NCBI GenBank assembly: GCA_045603585.1
Contig: JAZUMK010000042.1
Location: 28,276-92,275, forward strand
DNA length: 64,000 bases
Direction: 5' to 3'
DNA from: SFEL01 sp045603585
GTDB taxonomy: Bacteria; Bacillota; Clostridia; Christensenellales; CAG-138
The translations under genes and the position numbers were made by a program. The notes under the pieces are model-generated. The model had not been told where the DNA came from. It saw nothing but the letters and a program-made list of their open reading frames with translations, and did no database searches. This document shows, one piece after another, positions 22,057 to 29,963 of the stretch (the first letter of the stretch is position 1; every line of letters starts with the position of its first letter).

Positions 22057-24428
22057 TGGCTGAATTTATAGATTTACTGGGCAAAAAACTGCTGTTTTTC
22101 GATGGAGGCATGGGCACCATGCTTCAGAGCGCAGGCCTTAAGCCCGGCGAAATACCGGATATCTGGAACGTTACCAATGGTGATAAGGTCATTGCCGTTC
22201 ACAAGGCATACGCTGAGGCAGGCAGCAATATCATAATCACCAATACCTTCGGCTGCAACGAACTTAAGCTTGCAGGCTCCGGCTATACTGCGGCGGAGAT
22301 CGCCGCCGCATCCGTACGCAATGCAAAGGCGGCCATAGCAGGCCTTGAGGACAGGTTTGTTGCGCTGGACATAGGCCCCAGCGGCAAGCTGCTAAAGCCC
22401 CTTGGCGATCTGGATTTTGAGGATGCCGTTGAGCTGTTTGCAAAGACTGTACGCGGCGGCGCCAGGGAAAATCCCGATCTTATCCTCATTGAAACCATGT
22501 CGGATGCATACGAGCTGAAGGCGGCAGTATTGGCGGCAAAGGAAAACTCCGATCTGCCCATAGCTGCCACCGTTACCTTGGACAGCAAGGGCAAGCTTCT
22601 GACCGGCGGCGATGTGGAAAGCGTGTGCGCCTTGCTGGAGGGTCTTGGAGTGGATGCCATAGGTCTCAACTGCGGCCTTGGCCCCAGGGAAATGCTGCCC
22701 TTTTTGAAGCGGCTCAAGGGTGTATGCTCCCTGCCCATGGTACTTCAGCCCAATGCGGGTCTTCCCCGCTCCGAAAAGGGCAGGACGGTATTCGACGTTG
22801 GCCCCGAGGAATTTGCCGAGCTTATGGAAAGCTGCATTTCAGAGGGCGTATGGCTGGCGGGCGGCTGCTGCGGCACTACCCCTGCCCATATCGGGGCGCT
22901 GGTAAAGCGCTGCGGCAAAATGAATCCTCCCCCTGTGGAGAAGAAGACACTTACCGTGGCCGCATCATACGGTCAGGCTTTGTACTTTGGCAAAGATACC
23001 AGACTCATCGGCGAGCGCATAAACCCCACCGGCAAGCCCCGCATGAAAAAGGCGCTGCTGGAAGGCGACTACGATATGATACTGCAGGAGGGCATACTTC
23101 AGCAGGAGCAGGGCGCCCATGCGCTGGATGTGAATGCAGGCCTGCCGGGTATTGACGAGGCGGCTGTGCTTGCGTCCCTTACAAAGCAGCTTCAGGGGGT
23201 AACAGACCTTCCCCTGCAGCTGGACTCCGCAGACCCCGCCGCCCTTGAAATGGCTCTGAGGATATACAACGGCAAGGCCATAATCAATTCTGTAAACGGC
23301 AAGCAGAGCAGCATGGATGCTGTATTTCCCCTTGCAAAGAAATACGGCGGCGTGATAGTTGCGCTCACTTTGGATGAAAGCGGCATACCTGAGGATGCCG
23401 AGGGACGCATGGCCATTGCCCGCAGGATACTGGACAATGCCAAGCAGTACGGCCTTGAACCCCATGATTTTATATTTGATCCCCTTACCCTTACCGTAAG
23501 TGCGGGAGGGGACAACGGCAGGATAACATTGGAATGTGTTCGCAGGCTCCGTGACGAGCTGGGGGTATGTACTTCCCTTGGCGTATCCAATGTGTCCTTC
23601 GGCCTGCCAAACAGGGGTCAGCTCAACAGCGGCTTCCTTACCCTTGCAATGGGGGCAGGCTTGTCTGCCGCAATAGTAAATCCCCATGCTCCCGGCATGA
23701 TGGAAGCATATAAGTCTGCCCGCGCCCTTCTGGGCATGGATGAAAACTGTGCCGATTATATAGCGGCATTCAGCGGCGAAGCCGCCGCCGCAGCGGCTGT
23801 GCCCCAGGAGGGAATGTCTCTTTATGATAGCGTATTGAAGGGGCTCAAGAGCGCTGCAATACAGGCCGCAGAGCGGGAGCTTATGGATAAGAGCCCCCTT
23901 GAGGTGATAGATCAGGCCATGGTGCCTGCGCTGAATACCGCAGGAGAAAGGTTTGAAAAGGGAACCATGTTCCTGCCCCAGCTGCTGATGTGCGCGGAGG
24001 CCGCAAAGGGCGCCTTCGGCGTCATCCGCTCCCGCATGGGAGAAGGGGAAGGCATGAGCCGCGGCAAGGTGGTTTTAGCCACCGTTCAGGGCGATGTTCA
24101 CGATATCGGCAAGAATATCGTAAAGGCGCTGCTGGAAAATTACAGGTTCAAGGTAATAGACCTTGGCAAGGATGTGCCTCCCGAGGAGGTTGTAAAGGCG
24201 GCAAAGGAACAGGGCGCAGGCCTTGTGGGGCTTTCTGCACTGATGACCACCACTGTGCCTGCCATGCAGCGCACCATTGAGCTGGTGAAGAAGGAGCTGC
24301 CCGGCTGCAGAGTGATGTGCGGCGGCGCAGTGCTTACCGGGGACTATGCAAGGCAAATAGGCGCAGATTACTACACAAAGGATGCCATGGCCGGCGTGCG
24401 CTGTGCCATGGAGGTATATCCCGAATAG
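22056..24428 (+). CDS. metH: Cobalamin-dependent methionine synthase, lacking activation domain
   Basis: 790 residues against about 1,200 in E. coli. In order: homocysteine-binding barrel (about 1-300; zinc ligands in GLNCG and GGCCGT), pterin-binding domain (about 310-590; INPTGKPRMKKAL, DVNAG), cobalamin cap and Rossmann domain with the cobalt ligand in DVHDIGKNIV (His near 681). It transfers methyl from 5-methyl-THF to homocysteine. The missing C-terminal SAM domain is the upstream gene. The start at 22056 is coupled to the previous stop; an extension to 22008 would overlap that gene. Confidence 0.96.
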   Translation: MAEFIDLLGKKLLFFDGGMGTMLQSAGLKPGEIPDIWNVTNGDKVIAVHKAYAEAGSNIIITNTFGCNELKLAGSGYTAAEIAAASVRNAKAAIAGLEDRFVALDIGPSGKLLKPLGDLDFEDAVELFAKTVRGGARENPDLILIETMSDAYELKAAVLAAKENSDLPIAATVTLDSKGKLLTGGDVESVCALLEGLGVDAIGLNCGLGPREMLPFLKRLKGVCSLPMVLQPNAGLPRSEKGRTVFDVGPEEFAELMESCISEGVWLAGGCCGTTPAHIGALVKRCGKMNPPPVEKKTLTVAASYGQALYFGKDTRLIGERINPTGKPRMKKALLEGDYDMILQEGILQQEQGAHALDVNAGLPGIDEAAVLASLTKQLQGVTDLPLQLDSADPAALEMALRIYNGKAIINSVNGKQSSMDAVFPLAKKYGGVIVALTLDESGIPEDAEGRMAIARRILDNAKQYGLEPHDFIFDPLTLTVSAGGDNGRITLECVRRLRDELGVCTSLGVSNVSFGLPNRGQLNSGFLTLAMGAGLSAAIVNPHAPGMMEAYKSARALLGMDENCADYIAAFSGEAAAAAAVPQEGMSLYDSVLKGLKSAAIQAAERELMDKSPLEVIDQAMVPALNTAGERFEKGTMFLPQLLMCAEAAKGAFGVIRSRMGEGEGMSRGKVVLATVQGDVHDIGKNIVKALLENYRFKVIDLGKDVPPEEVVKAAKEQGAGLVGLSALMTTTVPAMQRTIELVKKELPGCRVMCGGAVLTGDYARQIGADYYTKDAMAGVRCAMEVYPE

Positions 24429-24446
24429 CACAAAACAACATAAAAG

Positions 24447-24478
24447 GCCGGGCTGTTCACATTTTCAGCCCGGCTTTT
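24447..24478 (+). terminator. Terminator of the metF-metH operon
   Basis: GCCGGGCTG and CAGCCCGGC form a 9-bp stem, extended by AAAA/TTTT outside, about 18 bp after the metH stop. Confidence 0.88.
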
Positions 24479-24494
24479 ATAATGCCTGCAAACT

Positions 24495-24950
24495 TTATGG
24501 GGTTATTGTCCAGCGGCAGAAGGAAGGCCTGTTGGGATGAATTTTGTCCGGAGTGTTCCATATTTCTGCGCTGTCCAGCTCTTTGATATGGCTTTCTGTA
24601 AGCTCGCTGATGGAAATACGTCGGCCGTGGATAACGGGACTGTCCTCATATTCGCAATATGCTGACAGCCATACATGCCACAGCTCAACGCTGTCCGTAT
24701 GCTGCAAAGCGGCTTTTATGTATTTTATGATTTGCCCGGCTCTGCCATGGGTATAGTTCCATTCCAGCCAAACGCCGTACTTCTTATCGGAATAATCTCC
24801 CACTTCCTCAAAAATATGCAGAAAGAAGTTATCCTCGGCCTCTCCGTCGTATACCGTGCCAAGGTCAAGGTTTATCTCAGGGGGATAGTCCCGGGAGGGA
24901 GAATGGGTTGGCAGGGGGTGATCTGAGGCTATAAACGTGCAAACGCTCAT
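24495..24950 (-). CDS. Hypothetical protein, downstream of the nitrilase gene
   Basis: 151 residues with GAGGAG nine bases before the ATG. It is rich in aromatic residues (YGVWLEWNYTH, VELWHVWLSAYCEY) and acidic, with no signal or membrane segment. I do not recognise a family. It starts 14 bp after the nitrilase-family stop and is probably in its operon. Confidence 0.65.
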   Translation of the reverse strand: MSVCTFIASDHPLPTHSPSRDYPPEINLDLGTVYDGEAEDNFFLHIFEEVGDYSDKKYGVWLEWNYTHGRAGQIIKYIKAALQHTDSVELWHVWLSAYCEYEDSPVIHGRRISISELTESHIKELDSAEIWNTPDKIHPNRPSFCRWTITP

Positions 24951-24964
24951 GACGCTAAGCTCCT

Positions 24965-25762
24965 CTACTCATTCTGTGAGATTTGGTAAACATCCGGCCG
25001 CCTGTCGCGGAATACGGGAATGGCGGAGCGGACGGCTGGGATGCGGGCCGGATCCAGCTCAGCCGTGAGTATCTCTTCGGCTCCTCCCGCTATGGCAATG
25101 GTTTCCCCAAGGGGATTGATTATTATGGATCTTCCGCCGAATTGGGTGGCGCCCGCCCTGCCGCAGGAATTGCAGCAGACAACATATGCCTGATTTTCTA
25201 TTGCCCTTGCGGCGGCAAGGGTATGGAGGTGGGGGATGCGTACATCCGGCCATTGGGATACCATGAACAAAACATCCATGCCCTTGAGGGCAAGGGAACG
25301 GATAAGCTCGGGGAAGCGGATATCGTAGCAGATGACCAGACCGCATTTTACTCCGTCCGGCTCAAAGGAGCAGAGGGTATCCCCGGGGGTGTATATGCGG
25401 TTTTCCCCCATCGGGGAGAAAAGATGGGTTTTATTGTAGGAGGCAATGCAGCTGCCCTGCCTGTCGAATACAAGAGAAGTATTGTACAGCCTGCCGTCAT
25501 GAAAATCCGAAATGCTACCTGCGATAATATTTATGCAGTATTTTTTTGCAAGGCCGCCTATCAGTTCCTTGACGGCAGCTGCAGCACCGGCTGCCATATA
25601 GTTGAGATCCTGCTCGGGATAAAAGCCGGTATTCCATGTTTCCGGCAGCAAAATCACGTCCGGTGCCTGTTTTGCGGCCTGCCCGATCAGCTCCGCCGCA
25701 TGGGCATAGTTGGCTTCCGGACGGCCCAGCTCCATATTCATCTGGATACAGCATACCTTCAT
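24965..25762 (-). CDS. Carbon-nitrogen hydrolase (nitrilase superfamily, omega-amidase-like)
   Basis: 265 residues from the ATG at 25762 (MKVCCIQMNMELG), with AAAGGGG upstream; a longer ORF to 25924 has no ribosome site. The catalytic triad is visible: Glu in LLPETWNTG, Lys in YNKTHLF and Cys in CYDIRFPE. The sequence resembles omega-amidase and Nit2-like enzymes that hydrolyse keto-acid amides formed by glutamine-dependent transamination, including in methionine salvage, which suits the neighbouring methionine genes. The exact substrate is an inference. Confidence 0.85.
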   Translation of the reverse strand: MKVCCIQMNMELGRPEANYAHAAELIGQAAKQAPDVILLPETWNTGFYPEQDLNYMAAGAAAAVKELIGGLAKKYCINIIAGSISDFHDGRLYNTSLVFDRQGSCIASYNKTHLFSPMGENRIYTPGDTLCSFEPDGVKCGLVICYDIRFPELIRSLALKGMDVLFMVSQWPDVRIPHLHTLAAARAIENQAYVVCCNSCGRAGATQFGGRSIIINPLGETIAIAGGAEEILTAELDPARIPAVRSAIPVFRDRRPDVYQISQNE

Positions 25763-25858
25763 AATATGCAGCCCCTTTGCATAAAAATATATAAATATAT
25801 TATACCAGACTTGAACGAACCGGACAATACGCCTCAGCGCGCAATGGGATTTTCGGTG

Positions 25859-25887
25859 TTGACAAGATGCGGTTTTGCTGTTATCAT
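25859..25887 (+). promoter_or_regulatory. metY promoter
   Basis: TTGACA at 25859-25864 and TATCAT at 25882-25887, spacer 17. Transcription would start near 25894, giving a leader of about 215 nt before metY that includes the methionine-rich ORF and the attenuator. Confidence 0.8.
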
Positions 25888-25941
25888 CTTCTGCAATGGG
25901 TCGTTTGACCCGGCAATCTTTCAAAGGAGGTATAGTTTCAC

Positions 25942-26004
25942 ATGATGAATATGTTTGCTATGATGATGCGTTATACCGCCTTTGATAATGCTCGCCGGGG
26001 CTAA
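25942..26004 (+). CDS. Methionine-rich leader peptide of metY
   Basis: 20 codons, with AAAGGAGG 11 bases upstream. The peptide starts MMNMFAMMM, so six of the first nine codons are AUG, five of them read by elongator tRNA. The second half of the ORF carries the left strand of an antiterminator, and a strong terminator follows before metY. This is the design of amino-acid leader peptides such as TrpL and HisL. The alternative is a fortuitous short ORF, which the strong ribosome site and the pairing architecture make unlikely. Confidence 0.8.
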   Translation: MMNMFAMMMRYTAFDNARRG

Positions 26005-26035
26005 CTTCTCCAGCAAGAGCGAAATTCAAGGCGGT
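25975..26035 (+). promoter_or_regulatory. Antiterminator stem of the metY leader
   Basis: Bases 25975-25985 (ACCGCCTTTGA) pair with 26026-26035 (TCAAGGCGGT): ten pairs with one bulged T. The right strand uses 26030-26035, which are also the base of the terminator stem, so both cannot form at once. Confidence 0.75.
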
Positions 26036-26066
26036 TATTGGCGTTGCACCAATAGCCGCTTTTTTA
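26030..26066 (+). terminator. Attenuator terminator before metY
   Basis: GGCGGTTATTGG (26030-26041) pairs with CCAATAGCCGCT (26049-26060), 12 pairs with two wobbles and a 7-base loop, followed at once by six T. It stands 43 bp upstream of metY. Confidence 0.88.
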
Positions 26067-26108
26067 TTGCAAATTAATCAATTTACACCATATCAGGAGG
26101 AAAGAACA

Positions 26109-27389
26109 ATGGCAGAACAGACCATCGGCACCAAATGCGTACAGGGCGGCTACACCCCCGGCAACGGCGAGCCCCGCCAGATACCCATAATCCAGAGCAC
26201 CACCTTCAAATACCAAAGCAGCGCCGAGATGGGCAAGCTCTTTGTCCTTGCGGCCAGCGGATACTTCTACACCCGCCTGCAGAATCCCACCAACGATGCG
26301 GTTGCCGCAAAGATCGCAGCCCTTGAGGGCGGCACTGCCGCAATGCTCACCTCCTCCGGTCAGGCGGCAAATTTCTACGCGGTGTTCAATATTGCATCCT
26401 GCGGCGATCACGTTGTAAGCTCCTCCAGCATTTACGGCGGCAGCTTCAATCTTTTCTCCGTAACCATGAAGCGCATGGGTATCGAGTTTACCTTTGTTTC
26501 TCCCGATTGCACCGATGAGGAGCTGAATGCGGCATTCCGCCCCAATACCAAGGCGGTATTCGGCGAGACCATCGCAAATCCTGCACTCACCGTACTGGAT
26601 ATTGAGCGATTTGCAAAGGCTGCCCATGACCACGGCGTACCCCTCATCATTGACAACACCTTTGCCACCCCCATAAACTGCCGTCCCTTTGAATGGGGTG
26701 CGGATATCGTGACACACTCCACCACCAAGTACATGGACGGCCACGGTGCAGGCGTTGGCGGCTGCATAGTGGACTCCGGCAGGTTTGACTGGACAAAGTA
26801 CCCCAAAAAGTTCCCCGGCCTCTGTACTCCGGATGCCAGCTATCACGGCGTAACCTATACAGAGCGTTTCGGCCTTGAGGGAGCATACATCACCAAGGCC
26901 ACCGCCCAGCTGATGAGGGATTTCGGCTCCACACAGTCTCCCCAGAATGCATTTATACTGAACCTTGGCCTTGAAAGCCTCCATGTGAGGGTAAAGCGCC
27001 ATTGCGAAAACGCACAGGCGGTTGCAGAGTATCTTAAGAGCAATCCCAAGGTGGAATGGGTGCAGTACTGCGGCCTTGAAGGGGATAAGTACTACGAGCT
27101 GGGCAAAAAGTATCTGCCCAACGGCTCCTGCGGTGTTGTGAGCTTCGGCGTAAAGGGCGGCCGTGAGGCTGCCGAAAGGTTCATGGGCAGGCTCAAGATA
27201 GCCGCCATAGAGACCCACGTTGCAGATGCCCGCACCTGCTGCCTGCATCCTGCCAGCTCCACCCACCGCCAGATGACGGATGCAGAGCTGAAAGCAGCCG
27301 GCGTTTCCCCTGACCTTGTGCGCTATTCCTGCGGTCTGGAAGATGCGGCAGACCTTATTGCCGATATAGAGCAGGCCCTTAACGACTAA
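26109..27389 (+). CDS. metY: O-acetylhomoserine sulfhydrylase
   Basis: 426 residues from the ATG at 26109 with AGGAGG nine bases upstream; the in-frame start at 26067 sits inside the attenuator T run. Cys/Met-metabolism PLP enzyme: YTRLQNPTND near the N-terminus, SSGQAANF, DNTFATP, and the PLP lysine in HSTTKYMDGHG (Lys207). The length and the insertion after GRFDW are typical of the sulfhydrylase group rather than cystathionine enzymes. It makes homocysteine from O-acetylhomoserine and sulfide, feeding MetH. Controlled by the Met-rich leader upstream. Confidence 0.94.
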   Translation: MAEQTIGTKCVQGGYTPGNGEPRQIPIIQSTTFKYQSSAEMGKLFVLAASGYFYTRLQNPTNDAVAAKIAALEGGTAAMLTSSGQAANFYAVFNIASCGDHVVSSSSIYGGSFNLFSVTMKRMGIEFTFVSPDCTDEELNAAFRPNTKAVFGETIANPALTVLDIERFAKAAHDHGVPLIIDNTFATPINCRPFEWGADIVTHSTTKYMDGHGAGVGGCIVDSGRFDWTKYPKKFPGLCTPDASYHGVTYTERFGLEGAYITKATAQLMRDFGSTQSPQNAFILNLGLESLHVRVKRHCENAQAVAEYLKSNPKVEWVQYCGLEGDKYYELGKKYLPNGSCGVVSFGVKGGREAAERFMGRLKIAAIETHVADARTCCLHPASSTHRQMTDAELKAAGVSPDLVRYSCGLEDAADLIADIEQALND

Positions 27390-27394
27390 AAGTG

Positions 27395-27593
27395 TCGCAA
27401 AAGTCCTGTTGGGACTTTTGCGAGAGAACAGATTTTGCCTAAAACGCCAAGGCGTTGACCGGCGGCAAAATCTGCAAAGTGCGAAAACCTTGCGGTTTTC
27501 ATCCGTTCTGACGCACATGTCGTCAGAGCCGGATTGAAAATCAAGGGGTGCGCCCCTTGATAATCCCCGAGAAACACTTATTCGATAAAGTGT
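27395..27593. repeat. Array of six hairpins between metY and metA
   Basis: Arms: 27395-27406/27412-27423 (12 bp), 27429-27439/27464-27474 (11 bp, enclosing AACGCC/GGCGTT), 27483-27489/27494-27500, 27501-27513/27521-27534, 27541-27548/27553-27560, 27574-27579/27588-27593. None ends in a T run. The second closely resembles the hairpin at 1429-1476 in the clpB leader. Confidence 0.75.
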
Positions 27594-27627
27594 AATCATC
27601 TAAAACTAACTAACGGAGGACGTAACC

Positions 27628-28554
27628 GTGCCTATAAAAATACCCAATCAGCTTCCCGCAACTCAGGTGCTCACCGACGAAAACATCTTCGTCATGACCG
27701 AAACCAGAGCAATGACGCAGGATATCCGCCCCCTGCAGATACTTGTGCTCAACCTGATGCCCACCAAGATAGAGACCGAAACTCAGCTGGCACGCCTGCT
27801 GGGAAACACCCCTCTTCAGGTGGAGCTGGAGCTGATGCAGACACAGAGCTACGTTCCCCAGAATACCGCCGCCGATCACATGATCAAGTTCTATACCACC
27901 TTTGACAAGGTGAAGGACCGCTACTTTGACGGCATGGTGATAACAGGCGCTCCTGTGGAAAAGCTGGATTTTCAGGATGTGCAGTATTGGGATGAGCTTT
28001 GCGAAATAATGGAATGGAGCAAAACCCATGTGCACAGCACCTTCCACATCTGCTGGGCGGCTCAGGCGGCATTGTATTATCATTACGGCATACCCAAGGT
28101 GGAGCTGCCCGAAAAGCTTTCCGGCGTATATCTCCATAAGGTGGACCGCCGCAGCTCCATGCTCCTCCGCGGCTTTGACGAGGCCTTCTGGGTACCCCAT
28201 TCCCGCAACACCACCGTACGCCTTGAGGATGTGAAGGCTTGCCCCAAGCTGAAGGTACTGTCCACCTCTCCACGGGCCGGCGTATATGCCCTTGCCACCG
28301 AGGGCGGCCGCCAGATATTCATCACCGGCCATTCCGAATACGACAGGGATACCCTCAAGAAGGAATATCTTCGCGACAAAAATGCGGGGCTTGATCCCAA
28401 GGTGCCGGAAAACTACTTCCCCAATGATGACGATACAAAGGACCCTCTGGTAAAGTGGCGGGGCCATGCAAGCCTGCTGTATCAGAACTGGCTCAATTAT
28501 TACGTATATCAGGCCACGCCCTACAATATCCTCACCATTCAGCCCATATCCTGA
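27628..28554 (+). CDS. metA: Homoserine O-acetyltransferase, MetA type
   Basis: 308 residues, GTG start with GGAGG upstream. MetA fold: catalytic Cys142 in HICWAAQA, Glu in GHSEYDRDT. Residue 111 in TGAPVEK is Glu. In the Bacillus cereus enzyme Glu111 selects acetyl-CoA, while E. coli has Gly there and uses succinyl-CoA. The enzyme is therefore probably a homoserine acetyltransferase, matching the downstream sulfhydrylase MetY. It follows metY by 238 bp containing the hairpin array; no terminator was seen, so co-transcription is possible. Confidence 0.93.
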   Translation: MPIKIPNQLPATQVLTDENIFVMTETRAMTQDIRPLQILVLNLMPTKIETETQLARLLGNTPLQVELELMQTQSYVPQNTAADHMIKFYTTFDKVKDRYFDGMVITGAPVEKLDFQDVQYWDELCEIMEWSKTHVHSTFHICWAAQAALYYHYGIPKVELPEKLSGVYLHKVDRRSSMLLRGFDEAFWVPHSRNTTVRLEDVKACPKLKVLSTSPRAGVYALATEGGRQIFITGHSEYDRDTLKKEYLRDKNAGLDPKVPENYFPNDDDTKDPLVKWRGHASLLYQNWLNYYVYQATPYNILTIQPIS

Positions 28555-28599
28555 TAAGCAAAAAATGTCCGAAAATATCGGAATATCCCAAAGGCAAAA

Positions 28600-28634
28600 T
28601 AAAACCGATGTCCGGAGGAGATCCGGGCATCGGC
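28600..28634 (-). terminator. Terminator of the EF-hand-like small gene
   Basis: Minus strand: CCGATGCCCGG and CCGGACATCGG (one G-U) form an 11-bp stem followed by TTTTATTTT. It could also stop metA transcripts. Confidence 0.8.
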
Positions 28635-28651
28635 GGAATGGATGCGAAATA

Positions 28652-28915
28652 TCAGATTATATCGTCGGCGGTCTGCTTTACCGTTTCGATTATCTGGGGG
28701 GCCTTTTCCTTAACGGCATCTGCCGCCTCGGTGTAAACTTCGGTTGCGGCCTTGGCAACTTCGGTGAGAACGTCCATTGCGTCAACCTTGCCGTCGCCGT
28801 TTACGTCTTTTGCGCCCTCGGGGTTGTTTTCCTTATATTTTTCGGATACCTTCATGGCAGCCACGGTGGTTCCTGCCACTGCGCCAATGCCAAAAAGCTT
28901 CTTCAGAAAACCCAT
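28652..28915 (-). CDS. Small protein with an EF-hand-like loop
   Basis: 87 residues; AGGAGG ribosome site. The N-terminus MGFLKKLFGIGAVAGTTVAA could be a short membrane anchor or amphipathic helix. DVNGDGKVDAMD is a DxNxDGxxDxxD calcium-binding loop of the EF-hand/dockerin type. The C-terminus is one long amphipathic helix (AATEVYTEAADAVKEKAPQI). The family is not recognised; calcium binding is likely from the motif. Minus-strand extended -10 TGGTATAAT lies at 28958-28966. Confidence 0.7.
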   Translation of the reverse strand: MGFLKKLFGIGAVAGTTVAAMKVSEKYKENNPEGAKDVNGDGKVDAMDVLTEVAKAATEVYTEAADAVKEKAPQIIETVKQTADDII

Positions 28916-29003
28916 GATGTGATCCTCCTTGTCGATATGGATGTATATTATAATGATATTATACCATAAATTGACGGATTACACGCAAAAACTATCCCCT
29001 TCA

Positions 29004-29032
29004 TTGACAAAAAATCCTCATCATAATAAACT
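29004..29032 (+). promoter_or_regulatory. Promoter of the SAM hydrolase / ECF operon
   Basis: TTGACA and TAAACT with a 17-bp spacer, 21 bp before the start codon. The leader is too short for a riboswitch. Confidence 0.75.
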
Positions 29033-29052
29033 GTAAGCGGAGGTGTGCAAAT

Positions 29053-29895
29053 ATGCAACCACTTGTATTTCAAAGCGATTTCGGCCTTGGGGACGGTGCG
29101 GTATGCGCCATGTACGGCGTTGCGGAAAGCGTTGACCCCGCCCTCAGGCTGTTCGACCTTACCCACGACATAGAGCCATACAACATCTGGGAGGCAAGCT
29201 ATCGCCTCATACAGACCATCAGCTACTGGCCTGCGGGGACTGTTTTCGTATCCGTGGTTGATCCCGGCGTGGGCTCAACCCGCCGCAGCGTAGCTGCCCT
29301 CACCAAGGGTGGTCAGGTGATAATCACCCCGGATAACGGCACCCTTACCCATACCTTCAGGCTGGTAGGCATAGAAAGCGTACGGGAGATAGACGAATCC
29401 GTAAACCGCCTGCCCCATACCGGCGAAGCCTATACCTTCCATGGCAGGGATATATACGCCTACACCGGCGCACGCCTTGCCTCCGGCAAGATCGATTTTT
29501 CCGGCATCGGCCCTGAGGTTCCTGTGGATTCTCTGGTTCGCCTGCCTGTGGTGGATCCTGTGCTGGAGGGTGGGCAGATAACCGGCACCATAGACGTATT
29601 GGATGTGCGCTTTGGCAGCATATGGACAAACATCCCCCACAGCATGCTTAAGGAGCTGGGCATCAAATACGGCGACAGGGTGCAGGTGACCATCCGCAAC
29701 GACACCCGAAGCCTCTACCGCAATACCATGACCTTTGCCCATTCCTTTGCGGAGGTATTCGTAGGCGAGCCGCTTTCCTATATCAATTCCCTTGATTATG
29801 TGGCGGTTGCCATAAATCAGGGTTCCTTTGCCCGGGCCTACAATATCGGCACAGGCAACAGCTGGCACATAACCATAGCCCCCTCACCTTATTAG
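29053..29895 (+). CDS. SAM hydroxide adenosyltransferase (DUF62 family)
   Basis: 280 residues. The opening QSDFGLGDGAVCAMYGV and the later VVDPGVGSTRRS and PDNGTLT motifs are diagnostic of the DUF62/SAM hydrolase family related to fluorinases; HGRDIYA is also present. These enzymes split S-adenosylmethionine with water into adenosine and methionine. Their role is unclear; they are often linked to transport genes. Here the gene precedes an ECF transporter, suggesting that the transporter handles a related metabolite. RBS GGAGG lies seven bases upstream. Confidence 0.93.
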   Translation: MQPLVFQSDFGLGDGAVCAMYGVAESVDPALRLFDLTHDIEPYNIWEASYRLIQTISYWPAGTVFVSVVDPGVGSTRRSVAALTKGGQVIITPDNGTLTHTFRLVGIESVREIDESVNRLPHTGEAYTFHGRDIYAYTGARLASGKIDFSGIGPEVPVDSLVRLPVVDPVLEGGQITGTIDVLDVRFGSIWTNIPHSMLKELGIKYGDRVQVTIRNDTRSLYRNTMTFAHSFAEVFVGEPLSYINSLDYVAVAINQGSFARAYNIGTGNSWHITIAPSPY

Positions 29896-29963
29896 GGAGA
29901 TATGCCGAACATATCCCACGGCAATTATAATATCCAAACACAATAAAAAAGGAGAAATCTACC

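Noticed and set aside
25888..26108. T-box or S-box riboswitch before metY
   Set aside because: No T-box sequence (AGGGTGGNACCGCG-like) or S-box core was found; the architecture is that of a leader peptide attenuator.
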